NCBI GenBank assembly: GCA_019359495.1
Contig: JAHHHF010000078.1
Coordinates: forward strand, 1-64,000
Origin: Goleter apudmare HA4340-LM2
Lineage (GTDB): Bacteria > Cyanobacteriota > Cyanobacteriia > Cyanobacteriales > Nostocaceae
Reading direction: 5' to 3'
Length of the DNA: 64,000 bases
This document shows positions 35,757 to 45,254 of this stretch, in pieces. The notes beneath the pieces are model-generated. The model was given only the letters and a program-made list of their open reading frames with translations. It made no database searches and was not told the origin of the DNA. The translations under genes and the position numbers were made by a program. Positions within the stretch are counted from its first letter, which is position 1, and each line of letters starts with the position of its first letter.

Positions 35757-36992
35757 GTGGATTGGTCTCATTTCTGGCTTTACATATCTCCCCCGATATT
35801 AGGTGGAGTCATTGGCTATTTCACGAATGATATAGCCATCAAAATGTTATTTCGTCCCTACCGAGCAATTTATGTTGCTGGGCGAAGATTACCATTCACT
35901 CCTGGCTTGATTCCTCACAACCAGGAACGCCTGGCTCAGAGGATTTCCGATACAATTATGGGGTCACTATTGACACCAGAGGAGTTGCAAAAGCTGACGC
36001 GTCGTCTCTTGCAAACAGAACGGGTGCAGGCAGCTATTCTTTGGTTGTTACAGCTAGCGATCGCCCAAGTACAATCGGAGGATAAAAGTCAAAAAAGTGC
36101 CAAAATTGTGGCAGGAATTTTGCGGGATTTACTAGGAGAATCCTTGCCACGTCTTTTGAAGGTTTTGGCACGGCGCGAAGACTTTTTGGAAGTCCAGATC
36201 AATCAGATTTTTGACCAAGTATTGCTGGAATTTCAGCTGAGTGAAGAACAATCAATCAGGCTAGCTGATTGGTTGTTGCAAGTAGTCATACCACCAGATG
36301 TGTTGCGACAAACGATAGTTGATTTTTTGACGGATCGCACAATTCAAATTGTCGATGAAAGCTTTCGGGAAAAAAGCAGTGGTACTTATTGGGTAGTAGC
36401 AAATTTATTTGGCTTACGGAATACCCTCACCAGATTACGGACTTACTGCTTGGATGAAAAAGAGGCTACTAATCGTCGTTTGCAAGAATTAACTCAAGAT
36501 TTGCAAATGCGCGATCGCATCAAAAAGCTACTACAAAATTTATCATTACAAAACTTGCCAATTGGCACAGTCCGGCAATTACGCAAGACGACAAGAGAAA
36601 GTGTCCGTCATTATCTCCAAAATAGTGGCAGTGATTTACTCCAAGGATTAACTGAATCTGTAGATTGGGAAAATATTGCTCTGTTGCTGCTAAATCGTCT
36701 CAGTGCTTCACCTGTTGTCAGTACTTCGTTAGAAGTTGTCAGTCAAGAGTTAGCTCTAATTTTAGAGCGATATTTGGAAAAAGATTTGGAAGCAATTGTG
36801 ACTCAGGTAATTCCCATTTTGTCAATAGATCAAGTAATTGTTGATCGCGTCAAATCCACCTCGCCTGCCGATTTAGAAGCTGCTATTGAGGGAATTGTCA
36901 AAAATGAATTACAGGCAATTGTGACTTTGGGTGGTATCTTAGGTTTTATTGTGGGATTATGCCAAACAGCATTTTTTCTGTTTAATCAATAA
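35757..36992 (+). CDS. DUF445 family membrane-associated protein
   Basis: This 411-residue protein of the widely conserved DUF445 family has an N-terminal membrane segment with [20 protein letters not shown] (about 12-31) followed by FRP and [18 protein letters not shown], the family hallmark. A long helical middle (about 70-370) and a C-terminal membrane helix ([19 protein letters not shown]) complete it. The start is GTG. The family's biochemical role is not established; membrane or envelope organisation is suspected from its topology. Confidence 0.88.
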   Translation: MDWSHFWLYISPPILGGVIGYFTNDIAIKMLFRPYRAIYVAGRRLPFTPGLIPHNQERLAQRISDTIMGSLLTPEELQKLTRRLLQTERVQAAILWLLQLAIAQVQSEDKSQKSAKIVAGILRDLLGESLPRLLKVLARREDFLEVQINQIFDQVLLEFQLSEEQSIRLADWLLQVVIPPDVLRQTIVDFLTDRTIQIVDESFREKSSGTYWVVANLFGLRNTLTRLRTYCLDEKEATNRRLQELTQDLQMRDRIKKLLQNLSLQNLPIGTVRQLRKTTRESVRHYLQNSGSDLLQGLTESVDWENIALLLLNRLSASPVVSTSLEVVSQELALILERYLEKDLEAIVTQVIPILSIDQVIVDRVKSTSPADLEAAIEGIVKNELQAIVTLGGILGFIVGLCQTAFFLFNQ

Positions 36993-37099
36993 ACATGAAT
37001 CAATTCAAAATAAAATTCTAGATAATAGAAGCTTGAGATTTAAGGGACGACTCCAACAAGTGAAATCGTCCCTGTCAATTTATAAAAGAGAGATATTCC

Positions 37100-37339
37100 C
37101 TACCTGCTTACTCTGGCAGGTTCAACCCACTCATCCCAAGAGCTATCGTAGTCATTATAAGTAATTTTATAAAGACCATTAATAACTTCTAAAACTCGCC
37201 CTTGATACCATTTCCCTTTCCATAAAATTCTCACTGAATCCCCGACTTGAAATGATGCCCGGAAGCGTACAGTGCTGACCCATTCATCCCAAGAACTATC
37301 ATAGCCATCGTAGGTAATATAGCACTTATTATTACAGGG
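37100..37339 (-). pseudogene. 3' end of a Tudor/agenet-repeat-like gene, 5' part lost to IS
   Basis: The minus strand encodes two copies of a small beta-barrel-like unit: one ends YDGYDSSWDEWV, and the second runs VGDSVRILWKGKWYQGRVLE to YNDYDSSWDEWV, followed by EPARVSR and a stop. The pattern of W-Y-xG-x-V followed by Y-x-I-x-Y-D-x-W-x-E-W-V is that of Tudor/agenet-type modules. The frame has no start codon. It stops at the base where the IS-like sequence begins (37335), so the gene was cut by the insertion. The original partner or function is unknown. Confidence 0.65.
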
Positions 37340-37640
37340 TCAGCGCGTCTCAAACCCTATTGACAAGCGGACTTGTCTGATCAGCAATCAAGTTGGAAAC
37401 AAAGTGGCACTATCTGAGGTAGGGTAATATTTAATACATTGAGGTGCAAGGTTCGAGTAATGCCAACCGGATTTGAGAACAAGAAAAGCAAAACCAAAGC
37501 ATCTTTTGCACCCAGCATAGATAGCTTTGAGATAACGACTAATGTTCAGGAATACTTCACACAAATAAAAGACCCTAGAGTGGAAAGGACAAGATATCAT
37601 TTACTCACAGATATCATCACCATAGCGATTTTGGCAGTAA
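37335..37640 (+). mobile_element. Left-end remnant of an ISAs1-family insertion sequence
   Basis: CAGGGTCAGCGCG at 37335 is consistent with an ISAs1-type end. The transposase start (ATG at 37460) gives about 60 residues ending VQEYFTQIKDPRVERTRYHL and LTDIITIAILAV, the distinctive N-terminal domain of H-repeat/ISAs1 transposases. The match stops at about 37638 and the DNA changes to cmr2 sequence. The catalytic DDE region and right end are gone, so it cannot move on its own. Confidence 0.75.
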
Positions 37641-38442
37641 GATTTACTGGATTTTCACCATTGCCAAAACGTGCAAAATCCGCAGCAAAATCTGGATATT
37701 CTTGATATTCTTTCAGTATCAAGGCATCGATAACTTCTTGACTCCAGAGTGTTGGTACAATTACACTATCAGAACCTAGTTCCTTGGCAACTTCCCAACA
37801 CAACGTGACGCTGAGATAGTGTAGCAAATAGGAACCAGCCCAAAAATCTAAAAACTTCCGCGAAGACTTAATGAATTCTTGAACTGGGGAAAAGGAAAAT
37901 ATCAATAAATAAGGTGTCTTAGGTTTTGATAAATCACCAGCATCGGGAAACATTGCACCAGATAACGCAGACACCGTACTTTGGTAGCTATGCAACGGAC
38001 AATCTGGAATCACTTTATATGCTGGATACAGCAAAGCATCGGGTTGCTGGCTTTGTAGTACTTCTGGATAAAATCGCCAAAACCACCAAAATACTATCTT
38101 GGCATCAGTTTCACGAGTAATCCAACCGGGAATATCAGCTATGCTGTTGTTGACATTCCCTGCATCAATTTGTTGCTCTTGTCCACTGATGGGGTGCTTG
38201 ATAGTAATTTGTGGCGGTTGAGTGGGATTCTCCAACAGGTTGATACAGTCAGAGGAAGCAGCGATTTTTTCTGCAATATTGTCTGGCTGAGTGTTGTTCC
38301 CGTTTTGACTCCACCATTGGTTTAGTTCATTTTCATGTGACTTCAGACACGACAAGTGCTGTAAAATATTTTGCTGTGGGTTTGGTGTTGTAGGCGATCG
38401 CAATAACGCGTATAACTTACGCTGGTAAAGACTAATTTTCAT
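37597..38442 (-). pseudogene. 5' third of type III-B CRISPR gene cmr2 (cas10)
   Basis: This frame of 281 codons begins MKISLYQRKLYALLRSP and contains YPAYKVIPDCPLHSYQSTVS and FSFSPVQEFIKSSRKFLDFW followed by AGSYLLHYLS, the hallmark of the Cmr2 N-terminal domain. Intact Cmr2/Cas10 proteins are about 850-1000 residues, and the palm domain with the GGDD cyclase motif is missing. Homology ends near 37640, where the ISAs1 remnant starts; the last 15 or so codons are read through IS DNA. No other cmr gene, cas1/cas2 or CRISPR array is present, so this is a fossil of a lost interference system. Confidence 0.85.
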
Positions 38443-38846
38443 TAAATTTATACTTTCATATCAAGATAAATAGCCCTGTCAATTACGTCACTTGGTGCTT
38501 CGTACTGTATCACATAGTATTTTTAAGCACCATGATTGTAATCACAAGAGAACATCTCTATTCCGGAAAATTACAGAGAAATTTCCAAGATTATATACTT
38601 AGATATGAATGTAAACTTAAATACTAAACAAGGGGATTTTTGTAGCTTGATTTCAGGAACGTATATCAATCCGATTTGATTAGTGAAATTATACTGATTT
38701 GAAAAAGAATGCGAAAAATAGATTGCAGGGTACGGTTGCCCTTACCAACCATTCATCTATGGCAAAGATTATTAAAATTGGTATTACTTGCGTAGTGAGA
38801 GAACAAGAAAAAGGAAGTTCACTTTTTACTTTTATCTTTTTAGTTT
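38443..38846. other. Intergenic region between cmr2 relic and membrane protein gene
   Basis: This 404-base A/T-rich gap shows no CRISPR-like repeats, tRNA or credible gene. A 67-codon plus-strand frame from 38699 has no family-like features. Confidence 0.5.
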
Positions 38847-39701
38847 TTACTTCATTCCATGTGCCACGTACGCTGAATCAACAACTACGCCCATCAAGCT
38901 GACGGGAGTATTTGCAGAAGCATAGTATTTCACAGATTTTGACAATTCATCAATGGCATTTATCCTTTGCTTGCCAGGACGAATATAGACAACCAGTATA
39001 GATTTAGAATTCACTCTATTAACAATTTTGTTGAGTGTTTCTGCAACTCGTATTTCCAGCAGTTGAGCATTTTCTGCTTCCGATTTATTAATTTTTTCGC
39101 TATCGTCTATCAAAGCATAATTTACTAAATCTAAAATTACCACATCTCCGGAAAATTTAACTCGCTTAGAGGCACTCAATAAACGAGTTTCTTTAAAACC
39201 TCTTGCTGCTAAAAACTCATATTCTTCGGGATAATCATCTGGCAAGATTGCTTGAGGTGAGGGGATAAAATAATCAATAGTTATTTCACCAACAATTTTT
39301 TCTCGGTCTAAAACTTGTTTTAAGTTACTAACTTCTTGTCCAACTGTCTCATCAACAACAGATTTCAGCCGTCGTTCAACTTCTTCACGTATCAATAGCT
39401 TGGCATCTTTAAGACTTTGGTTAAAAAAGTAAATACTAATCGCAGCAATAACTCCAAAAAGTACACCAAGTACGACAAAAGAAAGATTTATTGCACTCAC
39501 AAAGCTGCCAAAACTATTATTAAGTTGCGTATTGGCATCTTGTAAAAATTGAATTTGACTTTTAAGTAACTCAACATCCGCAGCAGGAGAGGGAGATGTT
39601 TTAGGTGTAGGAGTGGGGGACGGGGTAGCTTGGGCAATGAAGGCGGAAATCTGGAATAGCCAATTTTGAGATAAATTGATTAATGGATGCGACCAATGCA
39701 T
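38847..39701 (-). CDS. Membrane-anchored coiled-coil protein with Rossmann-like C-terminus
   Basis: This 284-residue protein is of uncertain family. After an export-like N-terminus and a proline/threonine-rich spacer (TPSPTPTPKTSPSPAA, about 26-42) there is a short coiled coil, one membrane helix (LSFVVLGVLFGVIAAISIYF, about 73-92), a second charged coiled coil (about 98-140), and a C-terminal alpha/beta domain with strands VVILDLVNYAL, ILVVYIRPGK and MGVVVDSAYV. That last part recalls the nucleotide-associated Rossmann (NARF-type) domains reported from conflict systems of multicellular bacteria, but I hold that match loosely. It is 72 bases downstream of the ankyrin gene on the same strand. 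Confidence 0.55.
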   Translation of the reverse strand: MHWSHPLINLSQNWLFQISAFIAQATPSPTPTPKTSPSPAADVELLKSQIQFLQDANTQLNNSFGSFVSAINLSFVVLGVLFGVIAAISIYFFNQSLKDAKLLIREEVERRLKSVVDETVGQEVSNLKQVLDREKIVGEITIDYFIPSPQAILPDDYPEEYEFLAARGFKETRLLSASKRVKFSGDVVILDLVNYALIDDSEKINKSEAENAQLLEIRVAETLNKIVNRVNSKSILVVYIRPGKQRINAIDELSKSVKYYASANTPVSLMGVVVDSAYVAHGMK

Positions 39702-39773
39702 ATTTTGTTTCCTTGAGTGATTGATTTCTTCAGCAGTAAGTGTAGAGGCTTGAGTTTAAGAAGTAAAAAGTAA

Positions 39774-41057
39774 TTATTCCTGTGCCCCAGCTTGCTGTAA
39801 AATCCTGACTATATTTCTGTAGCCATTAAATTCCGCAATCATCAAAGCTGTGTAACCACCGCGATTTTTTAAATTTACATCTGCCCCAGCTTGTAGCAGT
39901 ACCTGTACAGCTTGATAATAACCTCCTGACGCTGCCCATATTAAAGCTGTTGCGCCGGCAGAGTCTTGAACATTTACATTTGCCCCCTTAGCCAGTAGTA
40001 GCTGCATCACCTCTGGGTGGTTACGTTCTACTGCCTTGAGTAAAGGCGTTTTGCCATCATCAGTAGGGATATTAACATCAGCACCGTAATTTAGTAGCAC
40101 CTCCACTGTCTGGGTATGTCCTTGGGATGCTGCTAGGGTTAAAGGTGTCTCACCCAGATTTTTCCCGTGAATTTCCCCCCCGGAACGCAGCAAAGCCTCA
40201 ACAATTTGGCTGTGTCCCTGCAAGGCGGCTACAAGTAGAGGTGTATCACCCAGGTAGTTCCTAATTTGAAAATTTGCACCCCTGTTAAGTAATTCCTGCA
40301 CCACATCAACGTAACCTTCCACAACCGCAAGATGTAGGGCTGTTTCACCATCTCCATCTTGGAGATTCATCTCGGCACATTGATCAAGTAACGCTGCCAC
40401 AATCCCGCTATTTCCTGCGGCTGCGGCTGCTAATAGGGCAGTTGTGCCATCCTGATTTCTTACCTGCACATCAGCCCCAGCTGCTAGCAGTGTTTGCACA
40501 ACATCCACATATCCCAAGTCTGCGGCGATCATTAACAGTGTCTCGCCATCTTCATCTTTAGTATTGACATCTGTATTACTTTGTAGGATTGCTTGCACAA
40601 CGGCTGTATGTCCGTGCTTCACTGCTAATTTCAAGGCGGTGTCATCATCTTGATCTGCGACATTTACCTGAGCTCCAGCAGCCAGTAGAACTTTTACTAC
40701 ATCAACATAACCTTTAAGCGCTGCTGCCATCAAAGCTGTGCTGCCATCTTCGTTGGTGGTATTAACATCAGCACCCCTAGACACTAAAAGTTTTACGGTA
40801 TCCAGTTGATTAGCACTCGCAGCTAACATCAAAGCCGTCAATCCGTAGCGCCTTCTGGGTAAATTAATTTTAGCTCCAGCATCCAATAGCGATCGCACAA
40901 TTTCTGTATAGCCTAGATTAGCAGCAAACATTAACGCCGTAGTGCCATCTTGATCGCACACGTCTACCTCGACACCGGCAGCTAGTAGGGTACACAGCCG
41001 CTTCATATCACCACTTTTAGCAGCTACCAGCAACAGCAAATCTTTGTTTTCAGTCAT
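39774..41057 (-). CDS. Ankyrin-repeat protein
   Basis: This 427-residue protein consists almost wholly of about 13 ankyrin repeats of 33 residues, each with the pattern DGxTALMxAAxxGxxxVVxxLL and AGADVN. No signal peptide, membrane helix or catalytic domain was seen, so it is probably a cytosolic protein-binding scaffold. The repeats are full length except for a slightly shortened unit near HGKNLGETPLTLAA. It lies upstream of the membrane protein at 38847 on the same strand, and the two may be cotranscribed. Confidence 0.92.
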   Translation of the reverse strand: MTENKDLLLLVAAKSGDMKRLCTLLAAGVEVDVCDQDGTTALMFAANLGYTEIVRSLLDAGAKINLPRRRYGLTALMLAASANQLDTVKLLVSRGADVNTTNEDGSTALMAAALKGYVDVVKVLLAAGAQVNVADQDDDTALKLAVKHGHTAVVQAILQSNTDVNTKDEDGETLLMIAADLGYVDVVQTLLAAGADVQVRNQDGTTALLAAAAAGNSGIVAALLDQCAEMNLQDGDGETALHLAVVEGYVDVVQELLNRGANFQIRNYLGDTPLLVAALQGHSQIVEALLRSGGEIHGKNLGETPLTLAASQGHTQTVEVLLNYGADVNIPTDDGKTPLLKAVERNHPEVMQLLLAKGANVNVQDSAGATALIWAASGGYYQAVQVLLQAGADVNLKNRGGYTALMIAEFNGYRNIVRILQQAGAQE

Positions 41058-41283
41058 GGATAAGATTCCGCATAGGCGGGTTTTGTGGATTTAGCCTCAG
41101 AATTTAGTCTGAGATTGTTTATCCACTTTTGCAAGAGGGGGAGTGGAGGATGAGGGAGATCAGGGTAATTTGCAAATTGCTTACTCATCTCCGTATCTCT
41201 ACTTTCCGCCATCTACTTCTGCGAACACTGAAAATAGAGTTATGCTAATTTTTATGAAGATTTAAGAATCAAGCGAGAACACT

Positions 41284-41754
41284 ATGAGTTTGGAACTTTC
41301 TGCATCATTTAAGTATTGGCTGAATTTCTTTCACCCACTGATCATGTGGGCACTATTCGCACTCTCGCTTTATGCTGCCTACCTGGGGTTACAAGTACAG
41401 CGTACTAGAAACGCTCAAGGTGAAGAGAAAAAAGAACTAATTAAAGGTAGATATACCATTAAGCATCACCAAATTGGGTCTATACTCTTAGGTCTCTTAG
41501 TAGCAGGCTCAATTGGCGGTATGGCTGTTACTTACATTAATAATGGTAAGTTGTTTGTTGGGCCTCATCTTTTAGTAGGACTCGGCGTCACAAGTATTGT
41601 GGCTTTTTCTGCTGCTTTGTCTCCTTATATGCAAAAAGGAGCAAATTGGGCGCGTGTAACCCATATTTTACTGAATTTTACACTTTTGGGGCTGTTTGCT
41701 TGGCAGGCTGTGACTGGTATGCAAATTGTCCAAAGAATTCTGACTAATGCATAG
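41284..41754 (+). CDS. DUF4079 family membrane protein
   Basis: This 156-residue protein of the cyanobacterial/plastid DUF4079 family has four predicted membrane helices (HPLIMWALFALSLYAAYLGL; IGSILLGLLVAGSIGGMAVT; LLVGLGVTSIVAFSAALSP; ILLNFTLLGLFAWQAVTGMQI). Histidines in the first, second and third segments and HILL near the end could bind haem, as proposed for related membrane cytochromes. No function is established. AAGCGAGAAC precedes the ATG. Confidence 0.85.
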   Translation: MSLELSASFKYWLNFFHPLIMWALFALSLYAAYLGLQVQRTRNAQGEEKKELIKGRYTIKHHQIGSILLGLLVAGSIGGMAVTYINNGKLFVGPHLLVGLGVTSIVAFSAALSPYMQKGANWARVTHILLNFTLLGLFAWQAVTGMQIVQRILTNA

Positions 41755-41762
41755 TTAGTCAA

Positions 41763-41802
41763 GAGTCCAGAGTCATGAAATTTGACCCTTGACTCTGGAC
41801 TC
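41763..41802. terminator. Hairpin between convergent genes
   Basis: GAGTCCAGAGTCA (41763-41775) and its exact inverse TGACTCTGGACTC (41790-41802) form a 13-pair stem with a 14-base loop in the 53-base gap between two convergent genes. It has no T run, but its position suits a bidirectional terminator built from the common GACTCTGGAC repeat. Confidence 0.5.
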
Positions 41803-41807
41803 CGGAC

Positions 41808-42491
41808 TCATTTCTTTTTCTTAAAACTGGCGGGAAAAGTTAATCCTAAAGACTGATGAAAATCTTCTTGGACTTTGCGTGTTAAACGGCGGGAGACTTG
41901 GCGAACAATTTGATTAAGTAAGCGATCGCCTGTAGATTGAATTAAAGACTTGGGTAATCGCTGAATAAACCGGGGAAAATGAAGTTCAACCTCCAAATCT
42001 AATTCCCATTCCACTCGTGTTACCTCCGCTAGATGAGAGGGAGCATCCTTGACTACATCCTCTAATAGCTGTAGCGATGCTCGATAGTCTACGTCATAAC
42101 CAGGGGGATGGTAATCAGGAACAGGGATAGTCCGAATGCGGTAGACACCTGACTCTGGGGGTAAGAGTTCCAAGCCAACTTTTGGCTCAATTTCATAACC
42201 AAAAGAGCCAAATTTCCCCACGATTACAGCGTAGCCATTTTCTCCCAGTGGATGCACCTTCATGGGTTCAGCACAGCGCAAAAACCATGAAGCATGACCA
42301 TTAAGATACTCAGCAACTGTTTGTGCTGGTGCATACATTTCCATATAATCTTGATAGCGACCATAAAATTTTGTAGGCGTCGCTACATTTACTCCTGTGA
42401 GTGCATCCTCAGCTTCTGCTTGGCCTGACGCCACAGGTAAAATTGCTTCTGTTATTTCCAAAGATGGGTATTCACCGTTTCTCGAAAGCAT
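41808..42491 (-). CDS. DUF1997 family protein
   Basis: This 227-residue soluble protein belongs to the DUF1997 family conserved in cyanobacteria and plastids. It contains AEYLNGHASWFLRCAEPMKV, VIVGKFGSFGYEIEPKVGLEL and a basic C-terminus ending KKKK. The arrangement resembles START/SRPBCC-like lipid- or pigment-binding folds, but that is inference. It is convergent with the DUF4079 gene. Confidence 0.8.
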   Translation of the reverse strand: MLSRNGEYPSLEITEAILPVASGQAEAEDALTGVNVATPTKFYGRYQDYMEMYAPAQTVAEYLNGHASWFLRCAEPMKVHPLGENGYAVIVGKFGSFGYEIEPKVGLELLPPESGVYRIRTIPVPDYHPPGYDVDYRASLQLLEDVVKDAPSHLAEVTRVEWELDLEVELHFPRFIQRLPKSLIQSTGDRLLNQIVRQVSRRLTRKVQEDFHQSLGLTFPASFKKKK

Positions 42492-42669
42492 ACATGCGTT
42501 CCTGTATTCTTTGGCGTTTGTCTATATTCATCATTCCCGGCCTGCGTGGGTAGTTTCGCACTCAGATTATATTTTGGCGAAATCCTTATCAATCTGTCAT
42601 GAACTTCATAGAATCACTACAATAGGAAGCTGAACAATCATATAACAGATTTATAGGATAGCGTTTATC

Positions 42670-43326
42670 ATGAGAGCATTTGTAGCAGGGGCCACAGGCG
42701 AAACGGGTCGCCGAATTGTGCAAGAACTGATAGCGCGTAATATTCTTGTCCGTGCTTTGGTGCGAGATACACAGAAAGCCAGAGAGATTTTACCTCCTGA
42801 AGCTGAGTTAATAGTGGGTGATATATTAAACTCAGACAGCTTAAATGCTGCTTTGGGAGATAGCACAGTCCTACTGTGTGCTACTGGAGCCAGACCTAGC
42901 TTTGATCCCACTGGCCCCTATAAAGTGGATTTTGAAGGAACTAAAAATTTAGTTAATGTAGCTAAAGCCAAGGGAATTGAGCATTTTGTTTTGGTTTCTT
43001 CTTTGTGTACTTCCCTGCTATTCCATCCCCTGAATTTGTTTTGGCTGGTTTTGGTTTGGAAAAAGCAAGCTGAGGAATACATTCAAAAAAGCGGTCTTAC
43101 ATACACGATTGTCCGTCCCGGTGGGTTAAAGAATGAAGATAACTCCAACCCGATCATCATGCAGAGTGCTGATACCTTATTTGATGGCAGCATTCCCCGG
43201 CAAAAAGTTGCCCAGGTTAGTGTAGAAGCCCTATTTGAACCAACAGCAAAAAATAAAATTGTCGAGATTGTGTCTCAACCAGATGCGGCGGCTAAAAGCT
43301 TTGGGGAATTATTTCAACAGTGCTAA
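42670..43326 (+). CDS. NmrA/Ycf39-like NAD(P)-binding SDR protein
   Basis: This 218-residue atypical short-chain dehydrogenase has the extended-SDR cofactor motif AFVAGATGETGRRIVQEL at the N-terminus, VLLCATGARPSFDPTGPY, HFVLVSSLC and YTIVRPGGL. The tyrosine of the YxxxK catalytic pair is not in its usual place, as in NmrA-like sensors. Relatives act in assembly of photosystem II or as redox-responsive binding proteins. ATAGGATAGC stands close before the ATG. Confidence 0.88.
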   Translation: MRAFVAGATGETGRRIVQELIARNILVRALVRDTQKAREILPPEAELIVGDILNSDSLNAALGDSTVLLCATGARPSFDPTGPYKVDFEGTKNLVNVAKAKGIEHFVLVSSLCTSLLFHPLNLFWLVLVWKKQAEEYIQKSGLTYTIVRPGGLKNEDNSNPIIMQSADTLFDGSIPRQKVAQVSVEALFEPTAKNKIVEIVSQPDAAAKSFGELFQQC

Positions 43327-43340
43327 TGGTAACGAAAAAT

Positions 43341-44786
43341 TTATTTTTTCTCCGGCAAATTCCGTGGGGGAATGGCTCTACCAATGTAAAATTTTTGCTC
43401 TAAGTTACTCAGTCCCAGCCATGTAGCACCAAAGGCTAGGGGGGTGACTGTGGTAAACCCAACTGCTAACAATGATGTGTTGTCCAAAAAGAACACCAGC
43501 AGTGGTAGAGTTATCCAAGCGATCGCACCCAACACCGCACACCAAAATTTCAATTGCTGAATTCTAGCTAACGCCGCCCTACAGCTAGCACACTTCTTTG
43601 TATGAGAATGATAACGGTCTAATAACTGCTCTTTAGACAATCTCGGCGGTAATGCTTCTCCTGGAAATGGGTTGGCTTGGTAATCATTCACCCACTGGCG
43701 CAACTCAAAGACAAAGCTGTCTGCTTTGGTGGGGAGGTAGAAAGCCTTAGCAAAATTACTGCTCCCACCCTTGGCTTCCAAATAACGTTCCTGGTAGTGC
43801 AAGAAAATTTGGTCATCTTCCAAAATTGCATTTTGTCCCAGGTGGGAATACCAACGTGGGGTCAACTTCATCAATAAACCAGGAAGTTTATTGGGAAACT
43901 TAAAAGGAAAACGGGCGAACAGGCGACATTCACCTTTGCGGATGGGTGTAGCATAGACAACAGTCACAGTCCTACCAAACTGCTGAGATGTGAGGTCATG
44001 CCACATTAACCCAGGGGCAATAAACTTTGTGTCTTGGCGTCCTAGTGTACCCCGGCGTGGCCCTTCCTCCCAGACACCTGTGAACCCTTGTTTTCCAGAG
44101 TATATGACCTCCAACTCCACCGGAACAGCGTTGGCTCTATTGCCTACCGAACGGTGATGCGTGAAAGGCAGATGGCTGGAATCCAAAACATTTTCTAGCA
44201 GTGTCAGCGCATCGTAAGGTAAATCACGAAATGTATTCAAACATACCCATTCACTTGGTGTTTCCGCTAATGGGTCAACGATGGGAACCTTAGTTTTAGT
44301 GGCGTTCTCTGGTTTTCCAGGGTAGACAAACAATAAACCCTGGCGTTCTGTTGTCGGTAGCGATGCCACACAAGCCCGCCCAGAAGTCTCTGCCGTACCA
44401 CCTGTAACCTGCTGCGGAATGCGATCGCATTTACCAGAACCCGCAAACGCCCAGCCATGATAGGGACACTCCAACAGCCCATCCTCCGTAACCCTGCCTT
44501 CTGAAAGAGGTGCAAGGCGATGGGGACATTGATCGGCAAACGCCCGCCAAAGTTGAGCTTGCTTGTCCCACCAGATCACAATATCTCTCCCCAATAATGT
44601 AAAAGGCATCGGCTGGGATTTATCCAGATCATCAAGATAAAATACTGGATACCATACCTCTTGAGAGTCAAAATAATCCGGGTCATTGCCACCTGCGGGA
44701 ATCTCTTCCACAGTGCGATCGCCTAGGTTGGGGCGTAGCCCATCGCTTAAATTAACCACGCTTTCCAGCATTTTCTTAGTTGACAA
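43341..44786 (-). CDS. Rieske oxygenase of the PaO/Tic55 group
   Basis: This 481-residue nonhaem iron monooxygenase has an N-terminal Rieske 2Fe-2S domain (CPHRLAPLSEGRV then CPYHGW, about residues 85-110) and a mononuclear iron site with N-x2-D-x2-H-x4-H in ENVLDSSHLPFTHH (about 190-203). The PaO domain follows, with the CxxC pair KKCASC (about 395) shared with Tic55/PaO plant proteins, and two C-terminal membrane helices anchor it. Homologues oxidise chlorophyll derivatives or chlorophyllide-like rings. The exact substrate is not evident here. Confidence 0.9.
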   Translation of the reverse strand: MSTKKMLESVVNLSDGLRPNLGDRTVEEIPAGGNDPDYFDSQEVWYPVFYLDDLDKSQPMPFTLLGRDIVIWWDKQAQLWRAFADQCPHRLAPLSEGRVTEDGLLECPYHGWAFAGSGKCDRIPQQVTGGTAETSGRACVASLPTTERQGLLFVYPGKPENATKTKVPIVDPLAETPSEWVCLNTFRDLPYDALTLLENVLDSSHLPFTHHRSVGNRANAVPVELEVIYSGKQGFTGVWEEGPRRGTLGRQDTKFIAPGLMWHDLTSQQFGRTVTVVYATPIRKGECRLFARFPFKFPNKLPGLLMKLTPRWYSHLGQNAILEDDQIFLHYQERYLEAKGGSSNFAKAFYLPTKADSFVFELRQWVNDYQANPFPGEALPPRLSKEQLLDRYHSHTKKCASCRAALARIQQLKFWCAVLGAIAWITLPLLVFFLDNTSLLAVGFTTVTPLAFGATWLGLSNLEQKFYIGRAIPPRNLPEKK

Positions 44787-45254
44787 GCTTTATATCTACA
44801 ACCAACTGTATTCTACTGATCAAAACTATAAATTTGCTGGAAATACTTGCCATCTCCGATAAAATTATTTCATCAGGTGTAACTCTCTTGCTAGATGCTC
44901 ACAACCTTGCACAAATTTCACACTTTATTTTGCTGTAAATCTGATACAGCAAGACTTTTTAGCATCAACATAAATGAAAATTAGCTGATTCTTTTTATTC
45001 TGAATGCTAACCGAAATGCATAATGAGTAAGATGTGGGAACCCCCTACATTGATCAATCTGTCTCATCTGATAGGTAGACGCTATTGTAGAGAGAATATG
45101 AAAACTCCAGCTTGAGTCAAAAAAACAAAAAACACGCCTAGCGCGTTGTTAGTTCCTGGTAGTTCATCTAGATGAGTGAGTTCCTGTATTATCTATGGGA
45201 AACTACTGTATAAGCAAGTGTCCAATAGATACTCAATGTGATTAGACGAGCAGC
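44787..45254. other. Divergent promoter region, no gene seen
   Basis: This 468-base A/T-rich gap lies between the Rieske oxygenase (minus) and SpoIID-like (plus) genes. The only repeat-like feature is a short palindrome CGCCTAGCGCG near 45135. No supported coding or RNA feature was found. Confidence 0.5.

Noticed and set aside
37388-37600. Minus-strand frame of 70 codons
   Set aside because: It is antisense to the ISAs1 transposase remnant, which is the recognisable strand.
37335-38846. Possible CRISPR array near the cmr2 relic
   Set aside because: I looked for regularly spaced direct repeats of 25-40 bases here and found none.
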